This document shows positions 1-12,686 of a stretch of 64,000 bases of DNA, piece by piece (position 1 is the stretch's first letter; every line of letters begins with the position of its first letter). This stretch comes from Archivesica marissinica (Eukaryota; Mollusca; Bivalvia; Venerida; Vesicomyidae), in NCBI GenBank assembly GCA_014843695.1, contig CM026397.1, positions 51,256,082 to 51,320,081 of the forward strand, in the 5' to 3' direction. The position numbers were made by a program, and so were the translations under genes. Below the pieces are notes generated by a model. The model made no database searches. It was not told where the DNA came from and worked only from the letters and a program-made list of their open reading frames with translations.

Positions 1-47
1 GTGTTGATATGCAAATATGTATTGTATAGAAGTGTTGATACACTATA
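1..47. repeat. Right end of a 31-bp minisatellite (intron 4 of the upstream gene copy)
   Basis: The first bases are the degenerate last units of the same 31-bp repeat that fills 47209-49578. Position 1 aligns with 49532. This shows that the upstream duplicate contains the same intronic minisatellite. Confidence 0.85.
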
Positions 48-63
48 TATATTAGGGATGGCA

Positions 64-126
64 ACGAATATTCGAATATTCGAATATTCCGAATATTCGT
101 TCGGACGTCCGAATATCCGAATACTA
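64..126. repeat. Cluster of short palindromes (CGAATATTCG type)
   Basis: Overlapping copies of the self-complementary decamer CGAATATTCG and close variants, ending in CGGACGTCCG, make a stretch able to fold on itself. It lies about 80 bp upstream of exon 5 and recurs at 49595-49657. It could be the end of an unrecognised DNA transposon. Nothing shows a function. Confidence 0.6.
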
Positions 127-203
127 TTACGTTATATATATATATACTAGCATATATTAGATGAGACAATAATAAAGATTAAAACCTAAAACCTCTATTT
201 CAG

Positions 204-960
204 GTGGTGACATAAACTTCCGAGGGTTGCCTTGGCATCTAATTGCCGGTGATCTGCAGAAGATCAAGGGATTGGACTTCTCTGATAGGAACGTTCGATA
301 TACATGGCTCGGTGAAGGTAATGTTTGCATACAATAATTACAATAATATGAATTAATGCATTGTCTCAAATGGGAATCAATATATCCATTTAAACAGAAT
401 ATAATTGTATACACTCTAAGAGTTGACCTGTGGAAGTTGTGATAGCGCAGTGGATGCGCGTTCGCTTCAGGTGCGAAGTTCGAACCCCGTTGGAGCCGTT
501 ACGATTGTGCCCTTAGGCAGGGCATTTAAATTCCACATTGCTTCTTCTCTCTCCCTCGTGGCGATGGATTCCATCAGGAATGAGGTCTCGAGAGTTGTAA
601 GAACTTGTTTCGCAATCGAGCTAAAATTAATTTGTATAAACTAAGAGTTGACCTTATGCTGGACATACTCAGTTAGATGAACACAAGTAGTCTTTCACTT
701 TTAGGGGATCGGGACATCATTTTGAAGATATTATTTATTTATCAGATTAAATGTGTTCCGGAAATGTACAATATTATGACATGCAGATTATATGGAATTT
801 GATGCTTCCCGCCAAAATCTTGGCATCGATTCCCTATGACCTGTCATCATGCTGCTGCATTAATGTTGTTGTTGCTGCTGTTGCTGATGCTCCTGCTGCG
901 GCTGCATTGTTGTTGTTTTCGCTGATACGTTCCATTTCTTTTTCAGAATGTGAGCTGTAG
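204..960 (+). CDS. Last two coding exons (5 and 6) of an upstream copy of the secreted-protein gene
   Basis: Two exons are visible: 204-317, after a TTTCAG acceptor and before a GTAATG donor, and 947-960, after a TTTTTCAG acceptor and ending in TAG at 958-960. Both are identical to exons 5 and 6 of the complete gene at 39167-50491, displaced by 49,531 bp. Exon 5 is open only in the frame that takes one base from the preceding exon, and it hands one base to exon 6, so the C-terminus reads ...WLGEECEL. Exons 1-4 of this copy must lie left of the window, because the window opens in the intron-4 31-bp repeat. A possible ATTAAA polyadenylation signal is at 1088-1093. Between the exons lie a SINE and a GCTGCT/GTTGTT-rich stretch (850-915). 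The product is described under the complete copy. The exon calls are by eye, without transcript data. Confidence 0.72.
430..640 (+). mobile_element. tRNA-derived SINE (family A) with 14-bp target-site duplication
   Basis: A 211-bp element with a tRNA-like head. The A-box region reads TAGCGCAGTGGATGCGCGTT and the B box GTTCGAACCCC. The body carries TTGTGCCCTTAGGCAGGGC, a type of motif seen in many metazoan SINE bodies, then a CTCTCTCCC tract and a short GTATAAA tail. It is bounded by the direct repeat CTAAGAGTTGACCT at 416-429 and 641-654, which marks target-primed insertion. Compared with the copy at 39891-40114, it lacks about 10 bp just before the B box. It lies in intron 5. Other copies are at 39891-40114, 42887-43125 (minus) and 49961-50171 (duplicate of this one). 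Confidence 0.88.
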
Positions 961-1269
961 AAGAGACTGTATAGTGAATGTTTTCCGATCCATGGCACGT
1001 GTAGTTATTTCCATTTGAAGCGGACTATTTCTAATTGAAACATGTTCTGATACAAATTACGTTTAAACTATAAAAAATATGATGATAATTAAATTATAAG
1101 CATTACCGTAATGAGATGATCTTTATTGTTTATTATTCCAAAAAGGGGAATAATAATGATATATATGTTATAGTCTCTTAACACTTAAAATGCCTTCTTC
1201 AGGGAAAGTGATAGCGCTAAAAGTTCAGCTAATTCATTTTCTTTCAGCTTGTTGTATCTATAACATATA
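961..1269. other. 3' untranslated and flanking DNA of the upstream gene copy
   Basis: AT-rich DNA after the TAG at 958-960, with a candidate ATTAAA signal at 1088-1093. No other gene or repeat is visible. It is duplicated at 50492-50800. Confidence 0.5.
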
Positions 1270-2607
1270 CCGAGTCAAAAATGAAACGATACCTGGTGTT
1301 TATGTGTCTATAATTTCAACATTTATTAAGAAAATTCTTTGAAAATTCATAAGATGATAGTTCAACATGTTTGAAAGAGGAGCACATAAAGCATAATGAG
1401 CCTCCGAAACTGTCTGCTGCGTGATGACGTAATTCGTCGGACAGGGGTCTAATGGAGTTTTCACACAGACGTCAATACCGAGTATGGGCACCATTTGCGT
1501 CTCTCACTGCAATGCACCGCCGTCGCATCGAACGGAAGAGTGTCTGAATCTCTTGCTGGTCAATATTTGTCATTCCTGACGCAAAACATCCCTCAGTTAG
1601 TTTAACGTTACCGGCTGACGTCGTCTGACGCGGCGGTCTAACGTATCCCACAAATGTTCTATGGGTGACAAGTCTGGTGACAAAGCAGGCCACGGCAGGG
1701 TTTCAATATTGTTCTGTTCCAATAATGTGGTGGAAATCCGAGCAGTATGACACCTGGCGTTGTCCTGTTGGAACAGTGTGACGTTTCTGTTGGCGTTAAA
1801 GAACGGCACAACAACTGGCCCACGGGATCACAGTACCACTAGGGGGTTTAGGTTCCCGTCCACCACTAACAGTTCAGTGCGAGTGCCGAAGGTGATACCG
1901 CCCCACGCCATAACGCTTCCGCCCCCGAACAGATCGACCTGACGTACACATGCGTCGGCGTAACGTTCACCGCGTCTGCGATATACCCGCTCTCTGCCAT
2001 CTGCTCGACGCAAACAGAACCGCGATTCATCGCTAAACATCACCGAATTCCACTGTAACCGAGTCCAGCGAGCACGTTCCGTCGTCCATTCCCGCCGTAC
2101 GTCACGGTGACGTCGTGTTAGGATGAGTCCAACGTATGGCCGATAGGCACGAATGCCACGTTCACCGAGCCGGTTCCTGACTGTTTGTGCACTGATGCGA
2201 TTGTTGGTCATCCCAGGAGTAACGGCAGCTGTGTGCGTAGCAGGTAGGAACCGGTCACGTAAATGTGACGTCCGAATGTGACGGTCCTGTTCACGCGTCG
2301 TCACACGTGGTCGACCAGATCTTGGACGGTCGTCCACCGATCCATGTGTTCGATAATGTCGAAGTAGACGTGTTATCGTGATCCGCGTAACCCCGAGCCG
2401 ATTTGCGACGTCACGCTGACGTAAACCGCCGTCAATCATGCCAATGGCACGTATTCTCTGATTGCGGTTTAGCCTAGGCATTTTGTTAGAGGTAACAATG
2501 GGTATGTAAGGTGTTTTTCCTCGATGATAATGCAATACCAGTACAATAAACCGGTTTTATCCGTTTTACGTCATTTTTAGTTTGGTATCGTTTATTTTTT
2601 GACTCAG
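1270..2607 (-). mobile_element. Tc1/mariner (DD34E) transposon, copy 1, defective
   Basis: A 1,338-bp element bounded by TA dinucleotides (1268-1269 and 2608-2609). Its terminal inverted repeats, 1267-1293 and 2584-2610 with the TA included, match at 24 of 27 positions and read inward as CCGAGTCAAAAA or CTGAGTCAAAAA. It encodes a broken Tc1-type transposase on the minus strand. The whole element recurs at 50801-52142, with a net 4-bp difference inside the transposase. Confidence 0.9.
1472..2481 (-). pseudogene. Tc1-like DD34E transposase, frameshifted (copy 1)
   Basis: The product would cut and paste its own element. The probable start is MPRLNRNQ at 2481, followed by a helix-turn-helix domain (QRDVANRLGVTRITITRLL) and a GRPR motif. 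The catalytic triad is visible as MFSDESRF, then LFQQDNARCHTA, then SPDLSPIEHLWD. Exactly 34 residues separate the second Asp from the Glu, so this is the DD34E class. The frame is lost after NLNPLV near 1830-1850. A 4-bp-shorter scrambled stretch follows at about 1810-1826, where this copy differs from copy 2. A stop replaces a Gln codon at 1597-1599, and a further single-base loss follows near 1565-1575. The C-terminal EIQTLFRSMRRRC block then appears in another frame, ending at 1472. No active product is expected. Confidence 0.9.
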
Positions 2608-2635
2608 TATATATACGTGAATTGGAATAAACCGG

Positions 2636-3064
2636 TTAAAGATAAGATAATTGTTTATTATAGTGACTTGTGTTTTCCAACATATTTACAACACAAGTCA
2701 TGTAAAACACCAAGTCACTATAGTCCCTAATAGTGTGGCCTTGAAATTCAAATGTATGGAGACTAGCCTCATCAAGTGTGGGTTCCTGGGGAGTGACCTT
2801 CAGGAATGTTCCTAATACATGGCCAGACCTGTTATCACGCAGATCTTCAAGTGTCGAGATTGTGGAGGAAAGAAAGGGAGAAACCTCCGAGTAAGTCAAA
2901 TCCTTCTTTTGGTACATTTTGGATAGGGTGGCCAATGATTTCAGTGCATCGCACAAGAAGTGAGCCACATACAAGAACTTGTAAGTGGTAATGGGTTTAA
3001 AGAAGGAGAGAGCTTCAAAGGGCAAATGCATCTTCAACCTAGAATAAGTACTAAGGACAGACAA
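2636..3064 (-). pseudogene. Fragment resembling a ZNF862/hAT-transposase-like C-terminal region (copy 1)
   Basis: 142 codons are open. The segment around FLYVAHFLCDALKSLATLSK, followed by an acidic, amphipathic stretch, resembles from memory the region before the dimerisation domain in ZNF862-like, hAT-transposase-derived proteins. This is recall, not a search. The first ten or so residues (MSVLSTYSRL) are not native: they are the translated edge of the 47-bp satellite that abuts and truncates the fragment at about 3046. No N-terminal zinc finger or catalytic segment is present. It is duplicated unchanged at 52171-52599. It is most likely a dead fragment and could be a single exon. Confidence 0.45.
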
Positions 3065-6000
3065 GACTGGTGCCGGACAACCGGCTTATAGTAAGTACTA
3101 GGGACAGACAAGACTGATGCCGGAAAACCGGCCTATAGTAAGTACTAGGGACAGACAAGACTGGTGCCGTACAACCGGCCTATAGTAGTACTAGGAACAG
3201 ATTATTGACAGGCAATACTGGTGCAAGGCAACCGGCCTATAGTAGGTACAAGGGACAGACAAGATTGGTGCCGGACAACCGGCCTATAGTAAGTACTAGG
3301 GACAGACACGACTGGTGCCGGACAACCGGCCTATTGTAAGTACTAGGGACAGACAAGACTGGTGCCAGACAACCGACCTATAGTAAGTACTAGGGACAGA
3401 CAAGACTGGTGCCGGACAACCGGCCTATAGTAAGTACTAGGGACAGAAAAACTCGTGCCAGACAACCGGCCTATAGTAAGTACTAGGGACAGACAAGACT
3501 GGTGCCAGACAACCGGCCTATAGTAAGTACTAGGGACAGACACGACTGGTGCCGGACAACCGGCCTATTGTAAGTACTAGGGACAGACAAGACTGGTGCC
3601 AGACAACCGACCTATAGTAAGTACTAGGGACAGACAAGACTGGTGCCGGACAACCGGCCTATAGTAAGTACTAGGGACAGACAAGACTGGTGCCAGACAA
3701 CCGGCCTATAGTAAGTACTAGGGACAGACAAGACTGGTGCCAGACAACCGGCCTATAGTAAGTACTAGGGACAGACAAGACTGGTGCCGGACAACCAGCC
3801 TATAGTAAGTACTAGAGACAGACAAGACTGGTGCCAGACAACCGGTCTATAGTAAGTACTAGGGACAGACAAGACTGGTGCCGGACAACCGGCCTATAGC
3901 AAGTACTAGGGACAGACAAGACTGGTGGCGGACAACCAGCCTATAGTAAGTACTAGGGACAGACAAGACTGGTGCCAGACAACCGGCCTATAGTAAGTAC
4001 TAGGGACAGACAAGACTGGTCCCAGACAACCGGCCTATAGTAAGTACTAGGGACAGACAAGACTGGTGACGGACAACAGGCCTATAGTAAGTACTAGGGA
4101 CAGACAAGACTGGTGCCGGACAACAGGCCTATAGTAAGTACTAGGGACAGACAAGACTGGTGCCGGACAACAGGCCTATAGTAAGTACTAGGGACAGACA
4201 AGACTGGTGCCGGACAACAGGCCTATAGTAAGTACTAGGGACAGACAAGACTGGTGCCGGACAACCAGCCTATAGTAAGTACTAGGGACAGACAAGACTG
4301 GTGCAGGACAACCGGCCTATAGTAAGTACTAGGGACAGACAAGACTGGTGCAGGACAACCGGCCTATAGTAAGTACTAGGGACAGACAAGACTGGTGCAG
4401 GACAACCGGCCTATAGTAAGTACTAGGGACAGACAAGACTGGTTCCAGACAACCGGCCTATAGTAAGTACTAGGGACAGACAAGACTGGTGCCGGACAAC
4501 CGGCCTATAGTAAGTACTAGGGACAGACAAGACTGGTGCAGGACAACCGGCCTATAGTAAGCACTAGGGACAGACAAGACTGGTGCCAGACAACCGGCCT
4601 ATAGTAAGTACTAGGGACAGACAAGACTGATTCATGACAACCGGCCTATAGTAAGTACTAGGGACAGACAATACTGGTGCCGGACAACCGGCCTATAGTA
4701 AGTACTAGCGACAGACAAGACTGGTGCCAGGCAACCGGCCCATAGTAAGTACTAGGGACAGACAAGACTGGTGGCGGACAACCAGCCTATAGTAAGTACT
4801 AGGGACAGACAAGACTGGTGCCGGGCAACCGGCCCATAGTAAGTACTATGGACAGACAAGACTGGTGCCAGACAACCGGCCCATAGTAAGTACTAGGGAC
4901 AGACAAGACTGATGCCGGACAACCGGCCTATAGTAAGTACTAGGGACAGACAAGACTGGTGCCAGACAACCGGCCCATAGTAAGTACTAGGGACAGACAA
5001 GACTGGTGCCAGACAACCGGCCCATAGTAAGTACTAGGGACAGACAAGACTGATGGCGAACAACCAGCCTATAGTAAGTACTAGGGACAGACAAGACTGG
5101 TGCCAGACAACCGGCCCATAGTAAGTACTAGGGACAGACAAGACTGGTGCGAGACAACCGGCCTATAGTAAGTACTAGGGACAGACAAGACTGGTGCCAG
5201 ACAACCGGCCTATAGTAAGTACTAGGGACAGACAAGACTGGTGCCAGACAACCGGCCTATAGTAAGTACTAGGGACAGACAAGACTGATGGCGGACAACC
5301 GGCCTATAGTAAGTACTAGGGACAGACAAGACTGGTGCCAGACAACCGGCCTATAGTAAGTACTAGGGACAGACAAGACTGGTGCCGGACAACCGGCCTA
5401 TAGTAAGTACTAGGGACAGACAAGACTGGTGCCGGACAACCGGCCTATAGTAAGTACTAGGGACAGACAAGACTGGTGCCGGACAACCGGCCTATAGTAA
5501 GTACTAGGGACAGACAAGACTGGTGCCGGACAACCGGCCTATAGTAAGTACTAGGGACAGACAAGACTGGTGCCGGACAACCGGCCTATAGTAAGTACTA
5601 GGGACAGACAAGACTGGTGCCAGACAACCGGCCTATAGTAAGTACTAGGGACAGACAAGACTGGTGCCAGACAACCGGCCTATAGTAAGTACTATGGACA
5701 GACAAGACTGGTGCCAGACAACGGGCCTATAGTAAGTACTAGGGACAGACAAGACTGGTGCCGGACAACCGGCCTATAGTAAGTACTAGGGACAGACAAG
5801 ACTGGTGCCGGACAACCGGCCTATAGTAAGTACTAGGGACAGACAAGACTGGTGGCGGACAACCGGCCTATAGTAAGTACTAGGGACAGACAAGACTGGT
5901 GCCGGACAACCGGCCTATAGTAAGTACTAGGCGACAGACAAGACTGGTGCCAGACAACCGGCCTATAGTAAGTACTAGGGACAGACAAGATTGGTGCCGG

Positions 6001-9000
6001 ACAACCGGCCTATAGTAAGTACTAGGGACAGACAAGACTGGTGCCGGACAACCGGCCTATAGTAAGTACTAGGGACAGACAAGACTGGTGCCAGACAACC
6101 GGCCCATAGTAAGTACTAGGGACAGACAAGACTGATGCCGGACAACCAGCCTATAGTAAGTACTAGGGACAGACAAGACTGGTGCCGGACAACCGGCCCA
6201 TAGTAAGTACTATGGACAGACAAGACTGGTGCCAGACAACCGGCCCATAGTAAGTACTAGGGACAGACAAGACTGGTGCCGGACAACCGGCCTATAGTAA
6301 GTACTAGGGACAGACAAGACTGGTGCCAGACAACCGGCCCATAGTAAGTACTAGGGACAGACAAGACTGGTGCCAGACAACCGGCCCATAGTAAGTACTA
6401 GGGACAGACAAGACTGATGGCGGACAACCAACCTATTGTAAGTACTAGGGACAGACAAGACTGGTGCCAGACAACCGGCCCATAGTAAGTACTAGGGACA
6501 GACAAGACTGGTGCCAGACAACCGGCCTATAATAAGTACTAGGACAGACAAGACTGGTGCCAGACAACCAGCCCATAGTAAGTACTAGGGACAGACAAGA
6601 TTGGTGCCAGAAAACCGGCCAATAGTAAGTACTAGGGACAGACAAGACTGATGGCGGACAACCAGCCTATAGTAAGTACTAGGGACAGACAAGACTGGTG
6701 CCAGGCAACCGGCCCATAGTAAGTACTAGAGACAGACAAGACTGATGGCGGACAACCAGCCTATTGTAAGTACTAGGGACAGACAAGACTGGTGCCGGAC
6801 AACCGGCCTATAGTAAGTACTAGGGACAGACAAGACTGGTGCCGGACAACCGGCCTATAGCAAATACTAGGGACAGACAAGACTGGTGACGGACAACCGG
6901 CCTATAGTAAGTACTAGGGACAGACAAGACTGATGGCGAACAACCGGCCTATAGGAAGTACTAGGGACAGACAAGACTGGTGCCGGACAACCGGCCTATA
7001 GTAAGTACTAGGGACAGACAAGACTGGTGCCAGACAACCGGCCTATGGTAAGTATTAGGGACAGACAAGACTGGTGCCAAACAACTGGCCTATAGTATGT
7101 ACTATGGACAGACAAGACTGGTGCCAGACAACGGGCCTATAGTAAGTACTAGGGACAGACAAGACTGGTGGCGGACAACCGGCCTATAGTAAGTACTAGG
7201 GACAGACAAGACTGGTGCCGGACAACCGGCCTATAGTAAGTACTAGGGACAGACAAGACCGTTGGCGGACAACCAGCCTATAGTAAGTACTAGGGACAGA
7301 CAAGACTGGTGCCGGACAACCGGCCTATAGTAATTACTAGGGACAGACAAGACTGGTGGCGGACAACCGGTCTACAGTAAATACTAGGGACAGACAAGAC
7401 TGGTGCCGGACAACCGAGCTATAGTAAGTAATATGGACAGACAAGACTGGTGCCAGACAACGGGCCTATAGTAAGTACTAGGGACAGACAAGACTGGTGC
7501 CAGACAACCGGCCTATAGTAAGTACTAGGGACAGACAAGACTGGTGCCAGACAACCGGCCTATGGTAAGTATTAGGGACAGACAAGACTGGTGCCAAACA
7601 ACTGGCCTATAGTATGTACTAGGGACAGACAAGACTGGTGCCAGACAACGGGCCTATAGTAAATACTAGGGACAGACAAGACTGGTGCCGGACAACCGGC
7701 CTATAGTAAGTACTAGGGACAGACAAGACTGGTGCCAGACAACGGGCCTATAGTAAATACTAGGGACAGACAAGACTGGTGCCGGACAACCGGCCTATAG
7801 TAAGTACTAGGGACAGACAAGACTGGTGCCGGACAACCGGCCTATAGTAAGTACTAGGGAGACAAGACTGGTGCCGGACAACCGACCTATAGTAAGTACT
7901 AGGGACAGACAAGACTGGTGCCGGACAACCGGCCTATAGTAAGTAATAGGGACAGACAAGACTGGTGCCGGACAACCGGCCTATAGTAAGTACTAGAGAC
8001 AGACAAGACTGGTGCCGGACAACCGGCCTATAGTAAGTACTAGGAACAGACAAGACTTGTGCCGGACAACCAGCCTATAGTAAGTACTAGGGACAGACAA
8101 GACTGGTGCCGGACAACCGTCCTATAGTAAGTACTAGGGACAGACAAGACTGGTGCCAGACAACCGGCCTATAGTAAGTACTAGGGACAGACAAGACTGG
8201 TGCCGGACAACCGGCCTATAGTAAGTACTAGGGACAGACAAGACTGGTGCCGGACAACCGGCCTATAGTAAGTACTAGGGACAGACAAGACTGGTGCCGG
8301 ACAACCGGCCTATAGTAAGTACTAGGGACAGACAAGACTGGTGCCAGACAACCGGCCTATAGTAAGTACTAGGGACAGACAAGACTGGTGCCGGACAACC
8401 GGCCTATAGTAAGTACTAGGGACAGACAAGACTGGTGCCGGACAACCGGCCTATAGTAAGTACTAGGGACAGACAAGACTGGTGCCAGACAACCGGCCTA
8501 TAGTAAGTACTAGGGACAGACAAGACTGGTGCCAGACAACCGGCCTATAGTAAGTACTAGGGACAGACAAGACTGGTGCCGGACAACCGGCCTATAGTAA
8601 GTACTAGGGACAGACAAGACTGGTGCCAGACAACCGGCCTATAGTAAGTACTAGTGACAGACAAGACTGATTCCGGACAACCGGCCTATAGTAAGTACTA
8701 GGGACAGACAATACTGGTGCCGGACAACCGGCCTATAGTAAGTACTAGCGACAGACAAGACTGGTGCCAGGCAACCGGCGCATAGTAAGTACTAGGGACA
8801 GACAAGACTGATGGCGGACAACCAGCCTATAGTAAGTACTAGGGACAGACAAGACTGGTGCCGGACAACCGGCCTATAGTAAGTACTAGGGACAGACAAG
8901 ACTGGTGCCAGACAACCGGCCCATAGTAAGTACTAGGGACAGACAAGACTGGTGCCGGACAACCGGCCTATAGTAAGTACTAGGGACAGACAAGACTGGT

Positions 9001-11454
9001 GCCAGACAACCGGCCCATAGTAAGTACTAGGGACAGACAAGACTGGTGCCGGACAACCAGCCTATAGTAAGTACTAGGGACAGACAAGACTGGTGCCAGA
9101 CAACCGGCCCATAGTAAGTACTAGGGACAGACAAGACTGATGGCGGACAACCAGCCTATAGTAAGTACTAGGGACAGACAAGACTGGTGCCAGGCAACCG
9201 GCCCATAGTAAGTACTAGGGACAGACAAGACTGATGGCGGACAACCAGCCTATAGTAAGTACTAGGGACAGACAAGACTGGTGCCGGACAACCGGCCTAT
9301 AGTAAGTACTAGGGACAGACAAGACTGGTGCCGGACAACCGGCCTATAGTAAATACTAGGGACAGACAAGACTGGTGCCGGACAACCGGCCTATAGTAAG
9401 TACTAGGGACAGACAGACTGATGGCGAACAACCGGCCTATAGTAAGTACTAGGGACAGACAAGACTGGTGCCGGACAACCGGCCTATAGTAAGTACTAGG
9501 GACAGACAAGACTGGTGCCAGACAACCGGCCTATGGTAAGTATTAGGGACAGACAAGACTGGTGCCAAACAACTGGCCTATAGTATGTACTATGGACAGA
9601 CAAGACTGGTGCCAGACAACGGGCCTATAGTAAGTACTAGGGACAGACAAGACTGGTGGCGGACAACCGGCCTATAGTAAGTACTAGGGACAGACAAGAC
9701 TGGTGGCGGACAACCGGTCTACAGTAAATACTAGGGACAGACAAGACTGGTGCCGGACAACCGAGCTATAGTAAGTAATATGGACAGACAAGACTGGTGC
9801 CATACAACGGGCCTATAGTAAGTACTAGGGACAGACAAGACTGGTGCCAGACAACCGGCCTATAGTAAGTACTAGGGACAGACAAGACTGGTGCCAGACA
9901 ACCGGCCTATAGTAAGTACTAGTGACAGACAAGATTGATTCCGGACAACCGGCCTATAGTAAGTACTAGGGACAGACAATACTGGTGCCGGACAACCGGC
10001 CTATAGTAAGTACTAGCGACAGACAACACTGGTGCCAGGCAACCGGCGCATAGTAAGTACTAGGGACAGGCAAGACTGATGGCGGACAACCAGCCTATAG
10101 TAAGTACTAGGGACAGACAAGACTGGTGCCGGGCAACCGGCCCATAGTAAGTACTATGGACAGACAAGACTGGTGCCAGACAACCGGCCCATAGTAAGTA
10201 CTAGGGACAGACAAGACTGGTGCCGGACAACCGGCCTATAGTAAGTACTAGGGACAGACAAGACTGGTGCCAGACAACCGGCCCATAGTAAGTACTAGGG
10301 ACAGACACGACTGGTGCCAGACAACCGGCCCATAGTAAGTACTAGGGACAGACAAGACTGATGGCGGACAACCAACCTATTGTAAGTACTAGGGACAGAC
10401 AAGACTGGTGCCAGACAACCGGCCCATAGTAAGTACTAGGGACAGACAAGACTGGTGCCAGACAACCGGCCTATAATAAGTACTAGGACAGACAAGACTG
10501 GTGCCAGACAACCAGCCCATAGTAAGTACTAGGGACAGACAAGATTGGTGCCAGAAAACCGGCCAATAGTAAGTACTAGGGACAGACAAGACTGATGGCG
10601 GACAACCAGCCTATAGTAAGTACTAGGGACAGACAAGACTGGTGCCAGGCAACCGGCCCATAGTAAGTACTAGAGACAGACAAGACTGATGGCGGACAAC
10701 CAGCCTATTGTAAGTACTAGGGACAGACAAGACTGGTGCCGGACAACCGGCCTATAGTAAGTACTAGGGACAGACAAGACTGGTGCCGGACAACCGGCCT
10801 ATAGCAAATACTAGGGACAGACAAGACTGGTGACGGACAACCGGCCTATAGTAAGTACTAGGGACAGACAAGACTGATGGCGAACAACCGGCCTATAGGA
10901 AGTACTAGGGACAGACAAGACTGGTGCCGGACAACCGGCCTATAGTAAGTACTAGGGACAGACAAGACTGGTGCCAGACAACCGGCCTATGGTAAGTATT
11001 AGGGACAGACAAGACTGGTGCCAAACAACTGGCCTATAGTATGTACTATGGACAGACAAGACTGATGCCAGACAACGGGCCTATAGTAAGTACTAGGGAC
11101 AGACAAGACTGGTGGCGGACAACCGGCCTATAGTAAGTACTAGGGACAGACAAGACTGGTGCCGGACAACCGGCCTATAGTAAGTACTAGGGACAGACAA
11201 GACTGGTGCCGGACAACCAGCCTATAGTAAGTACTAGGGACAGACAAGACTGGTGCCGGACAACCGTCCTATAGTAAGTACTAGGGACAGACAAGACTGG
11301 TGCCAGACAACCGGCCTATAGTAAGTACTAGGGACAGACAAGACTGGTGCCGGACAACCGGCCTATAGTAAGTACTAGGGACAGACAAGACTGGTGCCGG
11401 ACAACCGGCCTATAATAAGTACTAGAGACAGACAAGACTGGTGCCGGACAACCA
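3046..11454. repeat. 47-bp satellite array 1 (about 179 units)
   Basis: A head-to-tail array with a 47-bp period. Each unit holds GTACTAGGGACAGACAAGAC, then TGGTGCCGGACAACCGGCC, then TATAGTAA. Variation falls at a few recurrent sites (CCGGAC/CCAGAC, GGCCTAT/GGCCCAT, TGGTGCC/TGATGGC). Marker variants recur in blocks. For example, units with TGCCAAACAACTGGCC occur near 7076, 7590, 9560 and 11020, so there is higher-order structure above the monomer. The left edge merges into the ZNF862-like fragment and the right edge stops at CAGCTGTTTGTACG. Because 47 is not a multiple of 3, short open frames appear by chance on the minus strand and are not genes. Confidence 0.97.
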
Positions 11455-12686
11455 GCTGTTTGTACGATAGCAATGAGATCACACACCAGATGAATTATGG
11501 GACGGTTTTACTCAAATTTGGCTTACTTACCACAATTACTGTGTGCCTATAGATATTATTGTCTCCCCATGTTTCCTGAATGAGACCAGTCGGATAATAC
11601 GCCAGTAATTCTGTGCGTCCCATACCGGTATGCAAGCATGTACTGCTCTTTAAATAATTGTTGTAACACTGGATAATTTATCAATTTAATAATTCAGTAC
11701 GTTGTGTGCGGTGACTCGATCGACTCCCCCGACTGTGTCTGCACATTGCAATAATTATAGGACAATATATCAATATCTTTCATTTGCTTGTATTAGTATG
11801 AACTTGTTGTATGGACATTGAGGTTCCGCATACCATCGGCTGCGAGTCAGAAACTACATGACAGCAGATAATGCACCATCATGTGTATTATAAACAGCAT
11901 TAGTCATAGCACGTGTGCACGTGTATATAGAAATTTTAGGGTTTAACATTTCATCCTGATTCTACGTTCCTATTCGAATTGTCACATTTGTATTTACATA
12001 CGTTTTATATATTCATGCCTGCGCTTTGATAATGTACCTACCGTGGTGTTTTCTTAGTCGACCAAGGTCGACTTTCGTGTGCCGGAGGGGTATGCTATCA
12101 AGCTCAATTTGATAGCCTGTTCATTTCATAGCAGGTTTATTTCATAGCACAGCCTGTTCATTCCTATTAGATGTACATTTTGTATATACAATAAGGGAGA
12201 CAATTTATTAATAGAGATTTCAATTTCATAACTAATAAGTAACCGTTTTCAACCTTACTAAATTTTGAAGAGTTTATACATTTATAATTTATTAATTATA
12301 TTCGTTACAATTAAGCATATCAAATATTTCATATCTTTACACAGATAATTACTAGATAGCTATTATGCAACATCTATACTACTCGTCTGCGTAATATGAT
12401 TACAGGATATTAGTGTCAGAGTAGTATAAACATTAATTATTTGTTCTGTTGTATATGTGAATACATAATAAAAGTGTCGACCAAGAATATGCCACAACGA
12501 TATACGCCACGGGCATTCTGGGTCCATGAAGATCCAAAATTCACCCATTGGCAATCGGGATAGGTATGCGTGGGAATCCAGCACTAGCTGATATACCCCG
12601 AGATTCTGGATGCATCACGCTAATCCAGAATCTGAAACAGGTTAAATAAATAAGAATTAAACTTTTCGTAAAATTTAAATTGTGAA
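11455..12686. other. Unique AT-rich DNA, no gene seen
   Basis: No convincing coding region. 11455-11826 is repeated at 63021-63391. A small hairpin, GCTATCAA...TTGATAGC, lies near 12092-12114. 12480-12640 has somewhat coding-like composition next to the fossil LINE and could be part of it, but frames are broken. Confidence 0.5.

Noticed and set aside
198..330. Assigning exon 5 to the tectonin lectin family
   Set aside because: Only a short W-x-I-x-G-x-L-like pattern is shared, and the expected repeat partners are absent.
423..644. Small proteins over the SINEs (423-644, 39849-40115, 42721-43018, 49954-50175)
   Set aside because: Frames follow SINE tRNA-head and body sequence. The recurrence is due to the mobile element.
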